Shown here piece by piece: positions 1 to 9,027 of a DNA stretch of 64,000 bases. The DNA is from Phycisphaerales bacterium (GTDB taxonomy: Bacteria; Planctomycetota; Phycisphaerae; Phycisphaerales; UBA1924): positions 1,092,228 through 1,156,227 of the forward strand of contig JAJDDO010000024.1 of NCBI GenBank assembly GCA_029260265.1, read 5' to 3'. The notes under the pieces were generated by a model that saw only the letters and a program-made list of their open reading frames with translations, ran no database searches and was not told the origin of the DNA. The position numbers and the translations under genes were made by a program. The number at the start of each line of letters is the position of its first letter. The first letter of the stretch is position 1.

Positions 1-290
1 TGCTTGAGAAACGAGCCGACCTTCATTTTCTTGTAAATCCCGCGTTCCTCAGGGAGGTACCCGATCTGGTCCTTCGACTCGATCGCCGAGTGCTTCCCAA
101 GCACAGAGAGCTCGCCGCGGTCTGGGAACAGGATCGACATGATCATGCGGATGGTGGTTGTCTTGCCGGCGCCGTTTGGCCCGATGAATCCGTAGATCGA
201 GCCAAGGGGGATATCGAGATCGATCCCTTCGACAGCTACTTTCGGTCCGAAAGTTTTCCGGACGCCTTGCATTGAAACCGCGTTGGTCAT
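1..290 (-). CDS. ABC transporter ATP-binding protein (N-terminal part, cut by window edge)
   Basis: The frame opens at an ATG complementary to 288-290 and runs off the left edge, so only about 96 residues are visible. They begin MTNAVSMQGVRKTFG and contain a Walker A motif GPNGAGKTT near residue 37, followed by a Q-loop region (DQIGYLPEERGIYKKMKVG). The QIGYLPEERG wording is typical of ABC-2 type exporter ATPases (CcmA/NatA-like). The signature and Walker B motifs lie outside the window, so the substrate cannot be inferred. It is divergent from prfA with about 130 bases between the two starts. Confidence 0.9.
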   Translation of the reverse strand, partial: MTNAVSMQGVRKTFGPKVAVEGIDLDIPLGSIYGFIGPNGAGKTTTIRMIMSILFPDRGELSVLGKHSAIESKDQIGYLPEERGIYKKMKVGSFLK

Positions 291-421
291 GAAAACCCCT
301 CTGAGCGTGGTGCAGAATCCTTGTGGATGGTCTGCTCAGTGTACGCCGGTGATGTGTCTGGTTGGGAATCTCGGCGTTCTGATGTCGCTCAATCGTGTTG
401 AATCGCCCTACCCTACCGCGG

Positions 422-1516
422 ATGTCTATCGCCCCGATCGAATCTGCCCTGCGAGCCAAGCTCGACCAACTCCGCACACAATACGCGGAGTTATCCGAAC
501 GGCTCGTCGCTCCAGATGTACTCGCCGATCATAAGCAGGTTGCAGCGATATCAATCAAGCGAGCCGCGATCGCTCCCGTTGTCGAGGGTTTCGAGGCATA
601 TCTCGCGGCAGCGAATGATGCGGAGGAACTGTCTGAGGCGATCGCCGGCGATGATGCAGAACTCGCCGCGTTCGCCCGCGAAGAACTCCCCGGGGTCGAG
701 CAAAGGGCCACGGAGTTGATCGAGCAGATCAAGCACACCTTGGTGACAGCGGACGACCGGGCGGTCGGATCAGTGATCCTTGAGATCCGCGCGGGGACAG
801 GTGGCGATGAGGCTGCGCTGTGGGCTCGCGATCTGCTCCAGGTCTACACGCGCTATTCGTCGAGTAAGGGGTGGACGGTGGACGAGATGGATATGGTGGT
901 TGATTCCGGGTTTGGAGGAATCCGACACGCGGTCGTCAATATCCGAGGCGATGGGGTTTGGCAGGAAATGAGCTTTGAGGCAGGCGTGCATTCGGTCAAG
1001 CGTGTTCCCGCGACGGAAACCCAGGGTCGGATTCATACTTCTACCTGCACGGTTGCGGTGCTGCCCGAGCCCGAGGAGATCGAGGTCGCGATTGATTGGA
1101 CCAACGATGTCGACGAGCATGTGACCACCTCGCAGGGACCCGGCGGGCAGAATGTCAACAAGGTCGCCACCGCGGTCCACATGATTCATAAACCGACCGG
1201 GGTCGAAGTCCGGATGCAAGAAACCAAATCCCAGGCGCAGAACCGTGAAAAAGCTAAACGGCTTCTGATGGCGAGGGTCTATGAGATCGAGCGTCAAAAG
1301 ATCGACGCCGAGCGGGCAGCCGAACGAAAAGGACAGATCGGCACCGGGCAGCGATCAGAAAAAATCCGGATCTATCGGTACCAAGACAACATCGTGGCTG
1401 ATCAGAGGCTGGGCGAGAAGTTCAGCAAGAACAAGGTTATTGATGAGGCCGACCTTCAGCCGCTGTTTGATGCGCTGATCGAGCAGCAGACCGCCGAACG
1501 CCTCGCATCATTGTGA
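422..1516 (+). CDS. prfA: Peptide chain release factor 1
   Basis: A 364-residue class I release factor that recognises UAA and UAG stop codons and triggers peptide release in the ribosomal A site. The catalytic GGQ loop is seen as TSQGPGGQNVNK, and the codon-reading tripeptide region reads VPATETQGR (RF1-type PxT) rather than the SPF of RF2, which decides RF1 over RF2. Length matches the family (about 360). The ATG at 422 (MSIAPIESAL) gives the family's usual N-terminus; a longer in-frame start at 395 would add nine residues with no similarity. prmC, often its neighbour, is not next to it here. Confidence 0.96.
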   Translation: MSIAPIESALRAKLDQLRTQYAELSERLVAPDVLADHKQVAAISIKRAAIAPVVEGFEAYLAAANDAEELSEAIAGDDAELAAFAREELPGVEQRATELIEQIKHTLVTADDRAVGSVILEIRAGTGGDEAALWARDLLQVYTRYSSSKGWTVDEMDMVVDSGFGGIRHAVVNIRGDGVWQEMSFEAGVHSVKRVPATETQGRIHTSTCTVAVLPEPEEIEVAIDWTNDVDEHVTTSQGPGGQNVNKVATAVHMIHKPTGVEVRMQETKSQAQNREKAKRLLMARVYEIERQKIDAERAAERKGQIGTGQRSEKIRIYRYQDNIVADQRLGEKFSKNKVIDEADLQPLFDALIEQQTAERLASL

Positions 1517-1599
1517 GCGAGCAGGGGCTTCAAGCCGATCCGTGGGTCTCGCCGATGAAACAGCATTCTCCTATGCGTCCGGCTCGGGCTCAGGCATCG

Positions 1600-1681
1600 T
1601 CCGATCCGGTGAACCGTGCTATAGTTTCGTCAGGGCGAGAACGCCCTCACTATTCACAGAAATGCCCCGAGAGAACCATCA
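1600..1681 (+). promoter_or_regulatory. Possible promoter and leader of the acyl carrier protein gene
   Basis: The 165-base gap after prfA contains TATAGT at 1620-1625, a fair -10 match, followed by a short inverted repeat AGGGCG-agaa-CGCCCT (about 1632-1647) in the presumed leader. No convincing -35 element is seen. Inferred from position only. Confidence 0.3.
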
Positions 1682-2068
1682 ATGGAACGATCTGAAATCC
1701 TTGACAAAGTCCGCGAACTGCTTGTCGACGCCCTGGCGGTCGATGATGATGAGGTCACCCCCGAAGCCACACTGATTGGTGATCTCGGCGCGGAATCCAT
1801 CGACATCCTCGATATCTCCTTCAAGCTCGAACAAGACTTCGGGTTCAAGATCGCCCAGGGCGAACTCTTCCCCGAGGGCGTCACCAAAGACCCGGACTTT
1901 GTTCAAGACGGCGTCGTGACCGAAAAAGGGCTCGAGTTACTCAAAGAGCGCGTGCCGCACTTTAATCTTGATACGCTCAAGGCCGACCCATCTGTCGAGA
2001 ATGTTGCCAAGATCTTCACCGTCGATGCGTTGGTCACCTTCTGCGAACAGAAGCTGCAGACCGCCTGA
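1682..2068 (+). CDS. Acyl carrier protein, long form
   Basis: A 128-residue acidic protein with the four-helix carrier fold. The phosphopantetheine attachment site reads GDLGAESIDILD, with Ser39 as the modified residue (canonical DSL is ES here). Standard AcpP proteins are about 78 residues; this one has an insertion of about 40 residues (roughly 60-100) between the recognition helix and the last helix, which ends VDALVTFCEQ. It is followed after 32 bases by a FabZ-like dehydratase, suggesting a dedicated acyl-chain pathway rather than general fatty acid synthesis. It might also be a specialised carrier for a modified lipid. Confidence 0.88.
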   Translation: MERSEILDKVRELLVDALAVDDDEVTPEATLIGDLGAESIDILDISFKLEQDFGFKIAQGELFPEGVTKDPDFVQDGVVTEKGLELLKERVPHFNLDTLKADPSVENVAKIFTVDALVTFCEQKLQTA

Positions 2069-2100
2069 ACAGTCCGCCAGAACCGGCGCGGGGAGTCTTC

Positions 2101-2628
2101 ATGCGATGGATGTGGATTGATCGGATTGTCGAGTTGGTGCCCGGCGAGAAGCTTGTTGCGGTCAAGCACATCTCGATGGCTGAGGAACATATCCACGAAC
2201 ATTTTCCATCGACCCCGAACCGAAAGCCGATGCCGATCATGCCGATGTCGCTTGTGGTCGAGGGCATGGCGCAGACCGCGGGCGTGCTTGTCGGGCACGC
2301 GGAAGGCTTCAAGGAAAAGGTGGTGCTCGCCAAGGTCTCCAAGGCCGAACTCACCCGTGAGCCAACCCCCGGCTGCACGCTGCGGTACACGGCGATCATC
2401 GAGCAACGGACAGCGGTCGGGGCGTCGACGAAAGGGATTGTGGAGCTGATTGATCCGCAAGCAACGGCAAATTCTGCAGAGTCCGCACAGGTTATTGGTT
2501 CGATTGACCTTCTTTTTAGTCATTTGGACAACAACATGACCGGCGTGCAGTATCCTAAAGAGAACTTCGTGTTCAGTGAGTCGTTCAAAACGCTGATGGA
2601 AACAAGTGGTATCGAAGCCGATTTTTAA
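2101..2628 (+). CDS. FabZ/FabA-like hot-dog dehydratase
   Basis: A 175-residue hot-dog fold protein related to 3-hydroxyacyl-ACP dehydratases. The central helix region reads EHFPSTPNRKPMPIMPMSLVVEGMAQTAG: the His of HFP and the Glu of VVEGMAQ correspond to FabZ's catalytic pair. The loop between HFP and the helix is longer than in FabZ (NRKPMPIMP instead of MPG), so substrate or activity may differ. It lies just downstream of the long acyl carrier protein and probably in its operon. A second FabZ-like protein is encoded at 4900-5325 on the other strand. Confidence 0.8.
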   Translation: MRWMWIDRIVELVPGEKLVAVKHISMAEEHIHEHFPSTPNRKPMPIMPMSLVVEGMAQTAGVLVGHAEGFKEKVVLAKVSKAELTREPTPGCTLRYTAIIEQRTAVGASTKGIVELIDPQATANSAESAQVIGSIDLLFSHLDNNMTGVQYPKENFVFSESFKTLMETSGIEADF

Positions 2629-2647
2629 CAACAGAACGAGAGAATCC

Positions 2648-3217
2648 ATGACCATTCAACCCACATTCAAAGCCGCCGCCCGTTTGGGGCTCGTTTTTGC
2701 ACTCACCTCTCTCTTGGTCGGCTGCGGAGCCTGGACTCCAGACCGGGCCCACAACTCACCAGATCGCACCGTCCGCCGACCGCACACCGCGATGCGTGGA
2801 CCGGCATACAAGCGATTGATCTTGACACTCAACGAGTCAAACCAGCTGAATGTCCGGGCCAACGAGTACGCTGATGCGCTCGAAGCCAGTGGCGAGGTTG
2901 ACCCGATGACCCTGCTCGACGCACGCCAGCTTGCCGACGATGTCGCGCAGTTCGCTGACGATGTCGAATGGTCACTGGCCAACAACCAGCGGATGCAGTG
3001 GCACCGCTCGCGGATGGACGAGCTCTGGGATACCCATGTTGATCTGTACCCGCAGGACGAGGCGTTCGCCGATTCGTACCGAACCAAAGACATGCGGAAG
3101 CGGTCGTTCAAGATCCAGCTCAAGCAGGCGTACAAAGAACGCTGGAACCTTGATTTCGAGAAGGCCCGTGACCAGGTCATGGAACGCCAGCGCCAAGATT
3201 TCCTCGAATCGCTCTGA
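2648..3217 (+). CDS. Predicted lipoprotein of unknown function
   Basis: A 189-residue protein with a lipoprotein signal: a basic N-terminus, a hydrophobic stretch (LGLVFALTSL) and lipobox LVGC with Cys26 as the lipidation site. The mature part is highly charged and helical with no motif I recognise. The ATG at 2648 places the signal correctly; an in-frame start at 2606 would bury it. It starts 19 bases after the FabZ-like gene on the same strand, so it may be co-transcribed. Confidence 0.75.
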   Translation: MTIQPTFKAAARLGLVFALTSLLVGCGAWTPDRAHNSPDRTVRRPHTAMRGPAYKRLILTLNESNQLNVRANEYADALEASGEVDPMTLLDARQLADDVAQFADDVEWSLANNQRMQWHRSRMDELWDTHVDLYPQDEAFADSYRTKDMRKRSFKIQLKQAYKERWNLDFEKARDQVMERQRQDFLESL

Positions 3218-3228
3218 GCCGAGAACAC

Positions 3229-4893
3229 TCAGGAATCCGAACCAAGCTTTTCACGCACCAGTTGATCGAACAGATCGGCTGGTGCCTTTTTGTTTGTCCA
3301 CATCTCGAACTGTGCCTCGGCTTGCTTGACGAACATCTGCACGCCATCGATGGTGCGGAACCCGCGTTCTATGGCAGCCTTGAGCATCGGGGTCTCGATC
3401 GGGTTGTAGACCGTATCAAAAAACACGGTTTCCGGCGGGAGCGTCATGTCTGGGATGGGGATGGAAAGCCCCTCGGGGTCCGGGCCGCCGGTCATGCCGA
3501 TTGGGGTGCAGTTGATGTACAGATCGCATTCTTGTTCGATTGCTTGATCCAGCGTGATCGCGTTGATGCTCGATCGAGCGTGAATGGTCTTGCCGTTGGT
3601 AACTTCCTTTGCGAGATCAGCAGCTCTTGAATGATTTCGGTTTGCAACAAAGATGACGCACCCTTGTTCATACAGACCATGAGCGGCTCCTCTAGCCACG
3701 CCACCTGCCCCGATCAGCATGACTCTCAACCCCTGGGTTGAAGGGTAGAGCTCTCGAACAGTCTCAAGGATTGCAAAGGTATCCGTGTTCTCGGGATGCG
3801 GACTGTAGAGCGTCCGTATCAGTGAACCCTCATACTCATACTCATCGACTTCAAAGACCAGAGTATTTGCCGCTTGATGGATAGTGGCGAATGATGCAGT
3901 ACAATCGAGAACGGGGAAAACGCATACAAGATTCTCTTTGTGAGGGATCGTCACGCTGGCACCCGCAAGTTCCAATGATGAATCAATCAAAGCAAGCATC
4001 GTCGCCTTGAACGATTCATAGCTCCCCTCGACCGGCATCGGCACATACACCCCGTTCCACCCGACCGCCTCAAACCCCGCGTTGTGCACGAGCGGCGACA
4101 TTGACTGCGTCACCGGCCATCCGATGATGCCGTAGACCTTGGTGTCCTTGTTGATCTTGCGGAACCGGTAGAGCTTGATGAGTTCTTCGATAGTCGGCTG
4201 CCCGGGCGCGGTCTGGGATTCGTCATGCAGCGTTGCGAAGGTCAGCAGCCCGCCGAACTTGGGCGCGAGCACCCGGCTCATCAATCCGAACTCGCCCATG
4301 CACAACGCGATCATCGGCTTCTGACGCTGGGCGAGCAGCTCAAACATCTCGAGGTTGTCACGGATGCTGCGAGCGCGGTACGCGACCTTCATCACGCTGC
4401 ACGCTTTCTCGTCCTGCATGGCGAGGATCTTGCGCGTGAGGTCCGATGGGCGTTGCTCAAAGTCGTGGGTAGAGAGGATCAGCCGTGTGCTGAGGGTGCG
4501 TTTCTGCTTGGGATGGTCCACCGCGAGGTTGATTTTCTGGCGGATATTCTTCGAGCGTGTGTAGGTCGCCAGCTCGACATCGATGTATGCCGGCGGATGA
4601 TCGGAGGTGCCCAGAGCCTCGAACATACTGACACGCTCATCGTCATCGCCGTGGTACTCGCCGCCCTCCCAGTGCGGTCGGCAGGTGACGACGCACGGCA
4701 GCGGCGAGGCCTTGACGAGATCGAGAATCCGATCAATCCGATCCTGAAGCAGATCCGTTGAATCTTCTTGGTCCTCGAAATACACATCAATCCGGAACTC
4801 GACCATGTCCGCGCCGTGCTCGGCGGCAAGGATCGCGTCGCGAATAGCTTCGTCGTGGGTCTCGACCATCAAGGGCACACAAATCATGGTCAT
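3229..4893 (-). CDS. aroDE: Fused 3-dehydroquinate dehydratase / shikimate dehydrogenase
   Basis: A 554-residue bifunctional enzyme for steps 3 and 4 of the shikimate pathway. Residues 1 to about 240 are a type I dehydroquinase: STHDF carries the catalytic His and VMKVAYRA the Schiff-base Lys. From about residue 250 (KVYGIIGWPV) it is shikimate dehydrogenase: SMSPLVHN for substrate binding, TIPHKE with the catalytic Lys, a NADP-binding LIGAGGVARG loop, then INCTPIGM. Fused AroDE is known from plants, chlamydiae and some planctomycetes; elsewhere the two are separate. Its ATG is six bases after the stop of the FabZ-like gene at 4900-5325, so the two form a transcription unit. Confidence 0.95.
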   Translation of the reverse strand: MTMICVPLMVETHDEAIRDAILAAEHGADMVEFRIDVYFEDQEDSTDLLQDRIDRILDLVKASPLPCVVTCRPHWEGGEYHGDDDERVSMFEALGTSDHPPAYIDVELATYTRSKNIRQKINLAVDHPKQKRTLSTRLILSTHDFEQRPSDLTRKILAMQDEKACSVMKVAYRARSIRDNLEMFELLAQRQKPMIALCMGEFGLMSRVLAPKFGGLLTFATLHDESQTAPGQPTIEELIKLYRFRKINKDTKVYGIIGWPVTQSMSPLVHNAGFEAVGWNGVYVPMPVEGSYESFKATMLALIDSSLELAGASVTIPHKENLVCVFPVLDCTASFATIHQAANTLVFEVDEYEYEGSLIRTLYSPHPENTDTFAILETVRELYPSTQGLRVMLIGAGGVARGAAHGLYEQGCVIFVANRNHSRAADLAKEVTNGKTIHARSSINAITLDQAIEQECDLYINCTPIGMTGGPDPEGLSIPIPDMTLPPETVFFDTVYNPIETPMLKAAIERGFRTIDGVQMFVKQAEAQFEMWTNKKAPADLFDQLVREKLGSDS

Positions 4894-4899
4894 GGGTGT

Positions 4900-5325
4900 T
4901 TATCCGGCGGTGGGGGTGAGTACTGCTGGGCGGAGGGTAAGCCGACCAGAACAGGCGACGGGCAACTCGGCGGATGGGTCCTCGCCGGGCTCTATGAGCC
5001 GGACATCACCCTTGAGGTCGATCGAGCCGTCGTCGTTGTCCTTGAGTTTTTTCATGATGATCCGGATGGTCGCTCCGGGGCGGACGAAGGTGCCATATTT
5101 GAGGGCGCGGGCTCTGCACAGCACCCACGGAACCTTGGCGGCGTCCTCCGGGTCGATGAGCCTGCGGGACGCCTGGGTCATCGCTTCGAGCATCATGACG
5201 CCGGGCAAGACCGGGAAGGTGGGGAAGTGGTCCTGGAGGTATTCCTCGGCGTTGGAAACATGCTTGATCGCGATGATCTGGTCATCGGATTGTTCGAGTA
5301 CGCGGTCGATCAGGGTGAAGTGCAT
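4900..5325 (-). CDS. FabZ-like 3-hydroxyacyl-ACP dehydratase
   Basis: A 141-residue hot-dog protein closer to canonical FabZ than its neighbour at 2101: DHFPTFPVLPGVMMLEAMTQAS holds the catalytic His (HFP) and Glu (LEAMTQ). It would dehydrate 3-hydroxyacyl-ACP. The start at 5325 (MHFTLIDRVLE) matches the usual FabZ beginning; an in-frame ATG 15 codons upstream exists but adds an unrelated leader. Divergent from recO, with 47 bases between starts, and directly followed by aroDE. Confidence 0.85.
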   Translation of the reverse strand: MHFTLIDRVLEQSDDQIIAIKHVSNAEEYLQDHFPTFPVLPGVMMLEAMTQASRRLIDPEDAAKVPWVLCRARALKYGTFVRPGATIRIIMKKLKDNDDGSIDLKGDVRLIEPGEDPSAELPVACSGRLTLRPAVLTPTAG

Positions 5326-5372
5326 GGATGAGTATATGCTGGGCTCATGCGTTTGCGTGCATATCGTCACAG

Positions 5373-6137
5373 ATGCCCGGTGTGAGAGATATCGCGATAT
5401 GTGTGCGCCATTGGGATTGGTCGGAGACCTCCCAGACGCTCTCGCTGATGACCCGCGAGCATGGGCTGCTGCGGTGCCTTGCCAAAGGGTCCAAGCGTGA
5501 GAAGAGCGCGTTTTCGGGCGGGCTGGAGCTCTGCACGCTCGGCGGGTTTAATGCGATTGTCAAGCCGAACACCGAGTTGGCCCTGCTGACCTCGTGGGAT
5601 CTTCAAGATCCGATGCCGATGGTTCGCCGAACAAGCGAGCGGTTTAACGCGTGCATGTACGCGATCGATCTGATCCCGCGGCTGATCCTTGATCACGATC
5701 CGCATCCCGAGGTGTTTGATGCTTTATTGGCGTTGCTTGAAACAATCGGAGGCATGGAGCCGTGCGATCGGGGTGTACCGATCCTCTCAGTGTTGGTGTG
5801 GTATCAATGGCAACTGCTGGTGCACACCGGTTCCAAGCCCGAACTGCATGTTGATGTTCGAACCGGCGAAGAGATCGAGCACGCCAAGGTCTATGGGTTC
5901 CAGACCCATCACGCGGGCGTGACTGTGGACCCCGGATCTCAAACCACCGATGGGCTGGTCCGTGTGCGGGCACGAACCATCGAGGTCCTCCGTGCGTTGG
6001 ACGGCGGGGCTGGGTTTGAGGATTTTTTGGGGTATCAGCGGGGTGAACTCGAGCGGAGCGGTCGGCTTCTTGGGTTGTGTCTTGCGACGATCATCGGGAA
6101 TGAGTCGGCTGCTTTTCGGGTCGTTTACCCCGGTTAG
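5373..6137 (+). CDS. recO: DNA repair protein RecO
   Basis: A 254-residue RecF-pathway protein that helps load RecA onto SSB-coated DNA. The N-terminal OB-fold reads DIAICVRHWDWSETSQTL, then REHGLLRCLAKGSKREKS, the conserved RecO opening. The C-terminal half is helical. The CxxC pairs forming a zinc site in many RecO proteins are absent. The start at 5373 (MPGVRD) is chosen because RecO proteins begin a few residues before this OB-fold. Confidence 0.85.
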   Translation: MPGVRDIAICVRHWDWSETSQTLSLMTREHGLLRCLAKGSKREKSAFSGGLELCTLGGFNAIVKPNTELALLTSWDLQDPMPMVRRTSERFNACMYAIDLIPRLILDHDPHPEVFDALLALLETIGGMEPCDRGVPILSVLVWYQWQLLVHTGSKPELHVDVRTGEEIEHAKVYGFQTHHAGVTVDPGSQTTDGLVRVRARTIEVLRALDGGAGFEDFLGYQRGELERSGRLLGLCLATIIGNESAAFRVVYPG

Positions 6138-6264
6138 TCGGGTTGTGTTCGTAGGTATTGTCTCTCGATCTACGCGCCCCGCTTATCTGGCTTGCGGTGC
6201 ATGCCGATAGATGCTTCGGAGACCTCATCGCTGATGGATCGGCCTTGGGGAAAGCTCTTGAAAT

Positions 6265-7788
6265 ATGAAGATCGGTATGGATACTGAACTGATGGCTGAA
6301 ATCTTGAGTTGCCCCGCGCTCCCGTCGCTTCCTGCGGTCGCGGTCAAGGTCTTGGAACTCACCGCAGACCCCGATGTCAAGATCGATGAACTCGCTAAGC
6401 AGATTCAAAACGACCAAGCGCTCTCGACCAAGATCCTCCGCACCGTCAACTCAAGCTTTTATGGACTCCGCAAGCGGTGTGCATCGATTGAGAAGGCGCT
6501 GGTGTATCTCGGGCTTGGCCCGGTGAAGAGCTTGGTGCTCGGATTCTCGCTCGTTTCGACGCTTGATGAATCCTATGACGATCGATTTGATTACATGGAC
6601 TATTGGCAACGCGGTCTTCATACCGCGATCGCTGGGAAGATTATCGCGGAAGCGACCGGGTCGGACGATATCGCCGACGAGATCTTCCTTGCCGGCTTGT
6701 TTCAAGACATCGGCATGGTGGCGATGTACAAGACCATTGGGTACGAATACCTCGAAGTGGTCGAGAAGACCGATGGCGTGCACAGCAAACTCGCAAAGCA
6801 TGAACTCGATGCATTCGAGCTTCAGCACCAGGATGTTGGTGCGGCACTTGCTGAGAAATGGCGGCTCCCAGAAGAGATCGTTATCCCGGTGAAGTTCCAC
6901 CAACGCCCGACGGCATGCCCGACCGACTACTCCAAGGCTGCACGATGCGTGGCGCTCGCCAATCTTGTGCATTCGGTCTTGGTCTCTGATGATCCGACGC
7001 AACCACTCCGCGAGGCATACAAACGGGGCGAGACCTGGCTTGGGCTGAGCGAGTCTCAGCTCGATGAGATCCTGCTCTCCGCGGGGGAATCAGCGCGTGA
7101 ACTCGCATCGATCTTTGATCTTGATATTGGCGCGATCCCGCTCGCCGAGGATGTGCTCGCCAAGGCCGATCGGCAGCTCATCGAGCTGTCCAAGGATCAG
7201 AAGATCGAGAGCTATGCCGCCAAAGAACTCAGCAGCCTGCTTGTTGGCGAAGAGGGGATGGATCCGGTCACTGGAATCTTTACCCGCGATGGATTCAACC
7301 AAGCGGTCCGCCAGGCATTCCTCAAGGGTGCAACCGGGGAGATCGATCTGACGGTTGTTCAACTCATGCTCACGGGTCTTGATGAGTTGAGCAGCGCGAT
7401 GGGTGACGAGCCGCACGACGAGGTGGTCATCGGAACGACCGTGATGCTCCTGAAACACTTCGAGCCAATGGGCGGCGTGGTGTGCCGGCTTGGGGACGCG
7501 GTGTTTGCGGTTGTGCTCCCTCAGGTTAGCCGGCGCGATGCAACGCGGACCGCCGATGAATGCTGTTCAGAGTTTAGTAGAATGCTCACTGGATGGTTGC
7601 CCGACATCGATGGCGTCCAGGAGATGATCAAAATGAGCATCGGAATTTCAACCCTCGACACAGACTCGCGTGGTGTGCTCAAGACCCCAGAGCTGCTTGT
7701 TACCGCAGCGGGGCGTGCAGTCCAGGCGGCCAAACTCGTCAACGGTTCAGCCGTGCGTGCGTTTATTCCACGCAAAAATGCCGCCTAA
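6265..7788 (+). CDS. HDOD domain protein with degenerate GGDEF domain
   Basis: A 507-residue cytoplasmic signalling protein. Residues about 12-215 form an HDOD domain (LPSLPAVAVKVLEL, DQALSTKILRTVNSSFYG, LFQDIGMVAM), a non-catalytic relative of HD phosphohydrolases. Residues about 330-500 resemble a diguanylate cyclase fold (DPVTGIFTRDGFNQAV aligns with the usual D-LTGL-NR opening), but the GGDEF motif is replaced by RLGDAVFAV, so cyclase activity is unlikely. It may instead bind nucleotide or a partner. It ends 15 bases before the convergent M16 peptidase gene. Confidence 0.85.
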   Translation: MKIGMDTELMAEILSCPALPSLPAVAVKVLELTADPDVKIDELAKQIQNDQALSTKILRTVNSSFYGLRKRCASIEKALVYLGLGPVKSLVLGFSLVSTLDESYDDRFDYMDYWQRGLHTAIAGKIIAEATGSDDIADEIFLAGLFQDIGMVAMYKTIGYEYLEVVEKTDGVHSKLAKHELDAFELQHQDVGAALAEKWRLPEEIVIPVKFHQRPTACPTDYSKAARCVALANLVHSVLVSDDPTQPLREAYKRGETWLGLSESQLDEILLSAGESARELASIFDLDIGAIPLAEDVLAKADRQLIELSKDQKIESYAAKELSSLLVGEEGMDPVTGIFTRDGFNQAVRQAFLKGATGEIDLTVVQLMLTGLDELSSAMGDEPHDEVVIGTTVMLLKHFEPMGGVVCRLGDAVFAVVLPQVSRRDATRTADECCSEFSRMLTGWLPDIDGVQEMIKMSIGISTLDTDSRGVLKTPELLVTAAGRAVQAAKLVNGSAVRAFIPRKNAA

Positions 7789-7803
7789 AATCACCTTTGT
7801 TTA

Positions 7804-9027
7804 TCACTCCGACGGAAGCATCTTGCCGATTGTGCACGCATCAAGCGGGTATCGATCGCAGAGCGATCGCAAATCGTTGACGCTCACACGCCCGATCTGC
7901 TCAAGCTCATCTGCAAGCGGGATGTATTGCCCGGTCATGGTCCACAGGCGACCAAGGCGCTGCATCCGATCGCTCGGGCGTTCAGACCCAAGCGTGGACG
8001 CGGTGACCATCTTTGATCGAAGTTTTTCGAGGTCCGATTCGTCAAGTGAATCTCGCAGAGAGCTGATCTCTCTGCTCATCGCATCCCAGATCGCATCGAG
8101 TTTCTCTGGGTCCCCAGAAGCGTAGAGGAAGAAATCGCCGCACCCATCGAGCCCGTCGTACGCCGCCTGCGCTTCTTCTGCGAGCCCGGTCTCGATCAAC
8201 GCCCAGTGGAGGCGTGAGTTATCCGCGCCGCCCAGGATCTGCGCGAGCAATGCCGCTGCGTATCGCTGATCATCCGTGACGCTCGGTGCATCGCAGAGGG
8301 CGATGAGGTACCCGCGGTTGACCCGCTCATCGCGGATTGTGAACGGCTCTTGGGCGGTTGCTGGCTTGGTTGTATCGCGGGCGGGGCGCGTTGTTTGCCA
8401 CGAGCCGCAGAGGGTGTTGATCTGGTCCACACATGCATCGAAATCGAGCTTGCCCGCAAGGGCGACGACGGTGTTGTCTGCGGAGTAGCGTGTATTGAAG
8501 TACTCAGCCATCGAATCGCGTGACATCGCTTTGATTGAATCCGGAGTTCCCAGCACGCGATGGGCGAGCCCGTGGGTGCCGTAGTGGCGTTCGACACATG
8601 ATTCATACAGAACCCAGAACGGGTTGTCGGCGTACATTGCAATCTCTTCAAGAATGACATTCTTCTCGGTGTCAAAGTCGCTCTCTCGAAGGGCCGGGCG
8701 CATCATGGTGCCGAGCATGTCGGTCGCTGCAGTCAGTTTTTCGGGCAAGACATGGGCGTAGAAGCAGGTCATCTCCCGCGAGGTGTAGGCATTGTTGTTC
8801 GCGCCGATATCATCGAATCCGCGATTGATCGCATCGGCGTCGAGTTGCTCAGTCCCCTTGAACATCATGTGCTCAAGAAAATGGGAGACACCCATCAGGT
8901 TTGTCTGCTCATCGCGTGCGCCGGCTTTGACAAAGAAACCCGCAGCAGCAGAATGGGCGGATGGATCGATCTCGGCGATGATGGCCATGCCGTTGTCGAG
9001 GGTTGATTGCTTGAAGTTGACACTCAT
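7804..9027 (-). CDS. M16 family zinc metallopeptidase
   Basis: A 407-residue member of the insulinase/processing-peptidase family. The inverted zinc motif HFLEH is at residues 49-53, with the third ligand Glu in the EKNVILEEIAMY helix about 75 residues later. Length fits the single-chain M16B type (two M16 domains, about 410-430 residues). There is no signal peptide, so it is probably cytoplasmic. Its ATG overlaps the stop codon of thiE (ATGA at 9024-9027), showing translational coupling. Confidence 0.93.
   Translation of the reverse strand: MSVNFKQSTLDNGMAIIAEIDPSAHSAAAGFFVKAGARDEQTNLMGVSHFLEHMMFKGTEQLDADAINRGFDDIGANNNAYTSREMTCFYAHVLPEKLTAATDMLGTMMRPALRESDFDTEKNVILEEIAMYADNPFWVLYESCVERHYGTHGLAHRVLGTPDSIKAMSRDSMAEYFNTRYSADNTVVALAGKLDFDACVDQINTLCGSWQTTRPARDTTKPATAQEPFTIRDERVNRGYLIALCDAPSVTDDQRYAAALLAQILGGADNSRLHWALIETGLAEEAQAAYDGLDGCGDFFLYASGDPEKLDAIWDAMSREISSLRDSLDESDLEKLRSKMVTASTLGSERPSDRMQRLGRLWTMTGQYIPLADELEQIGRVSVNDLRSLCDRYPLDACTIGKMLPSE

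Noticed and set aside
7789..7803. Terminator between the convergent HDOD and M16 genes
   Set aside because: The 15-base gap has no hairpin or T tract.
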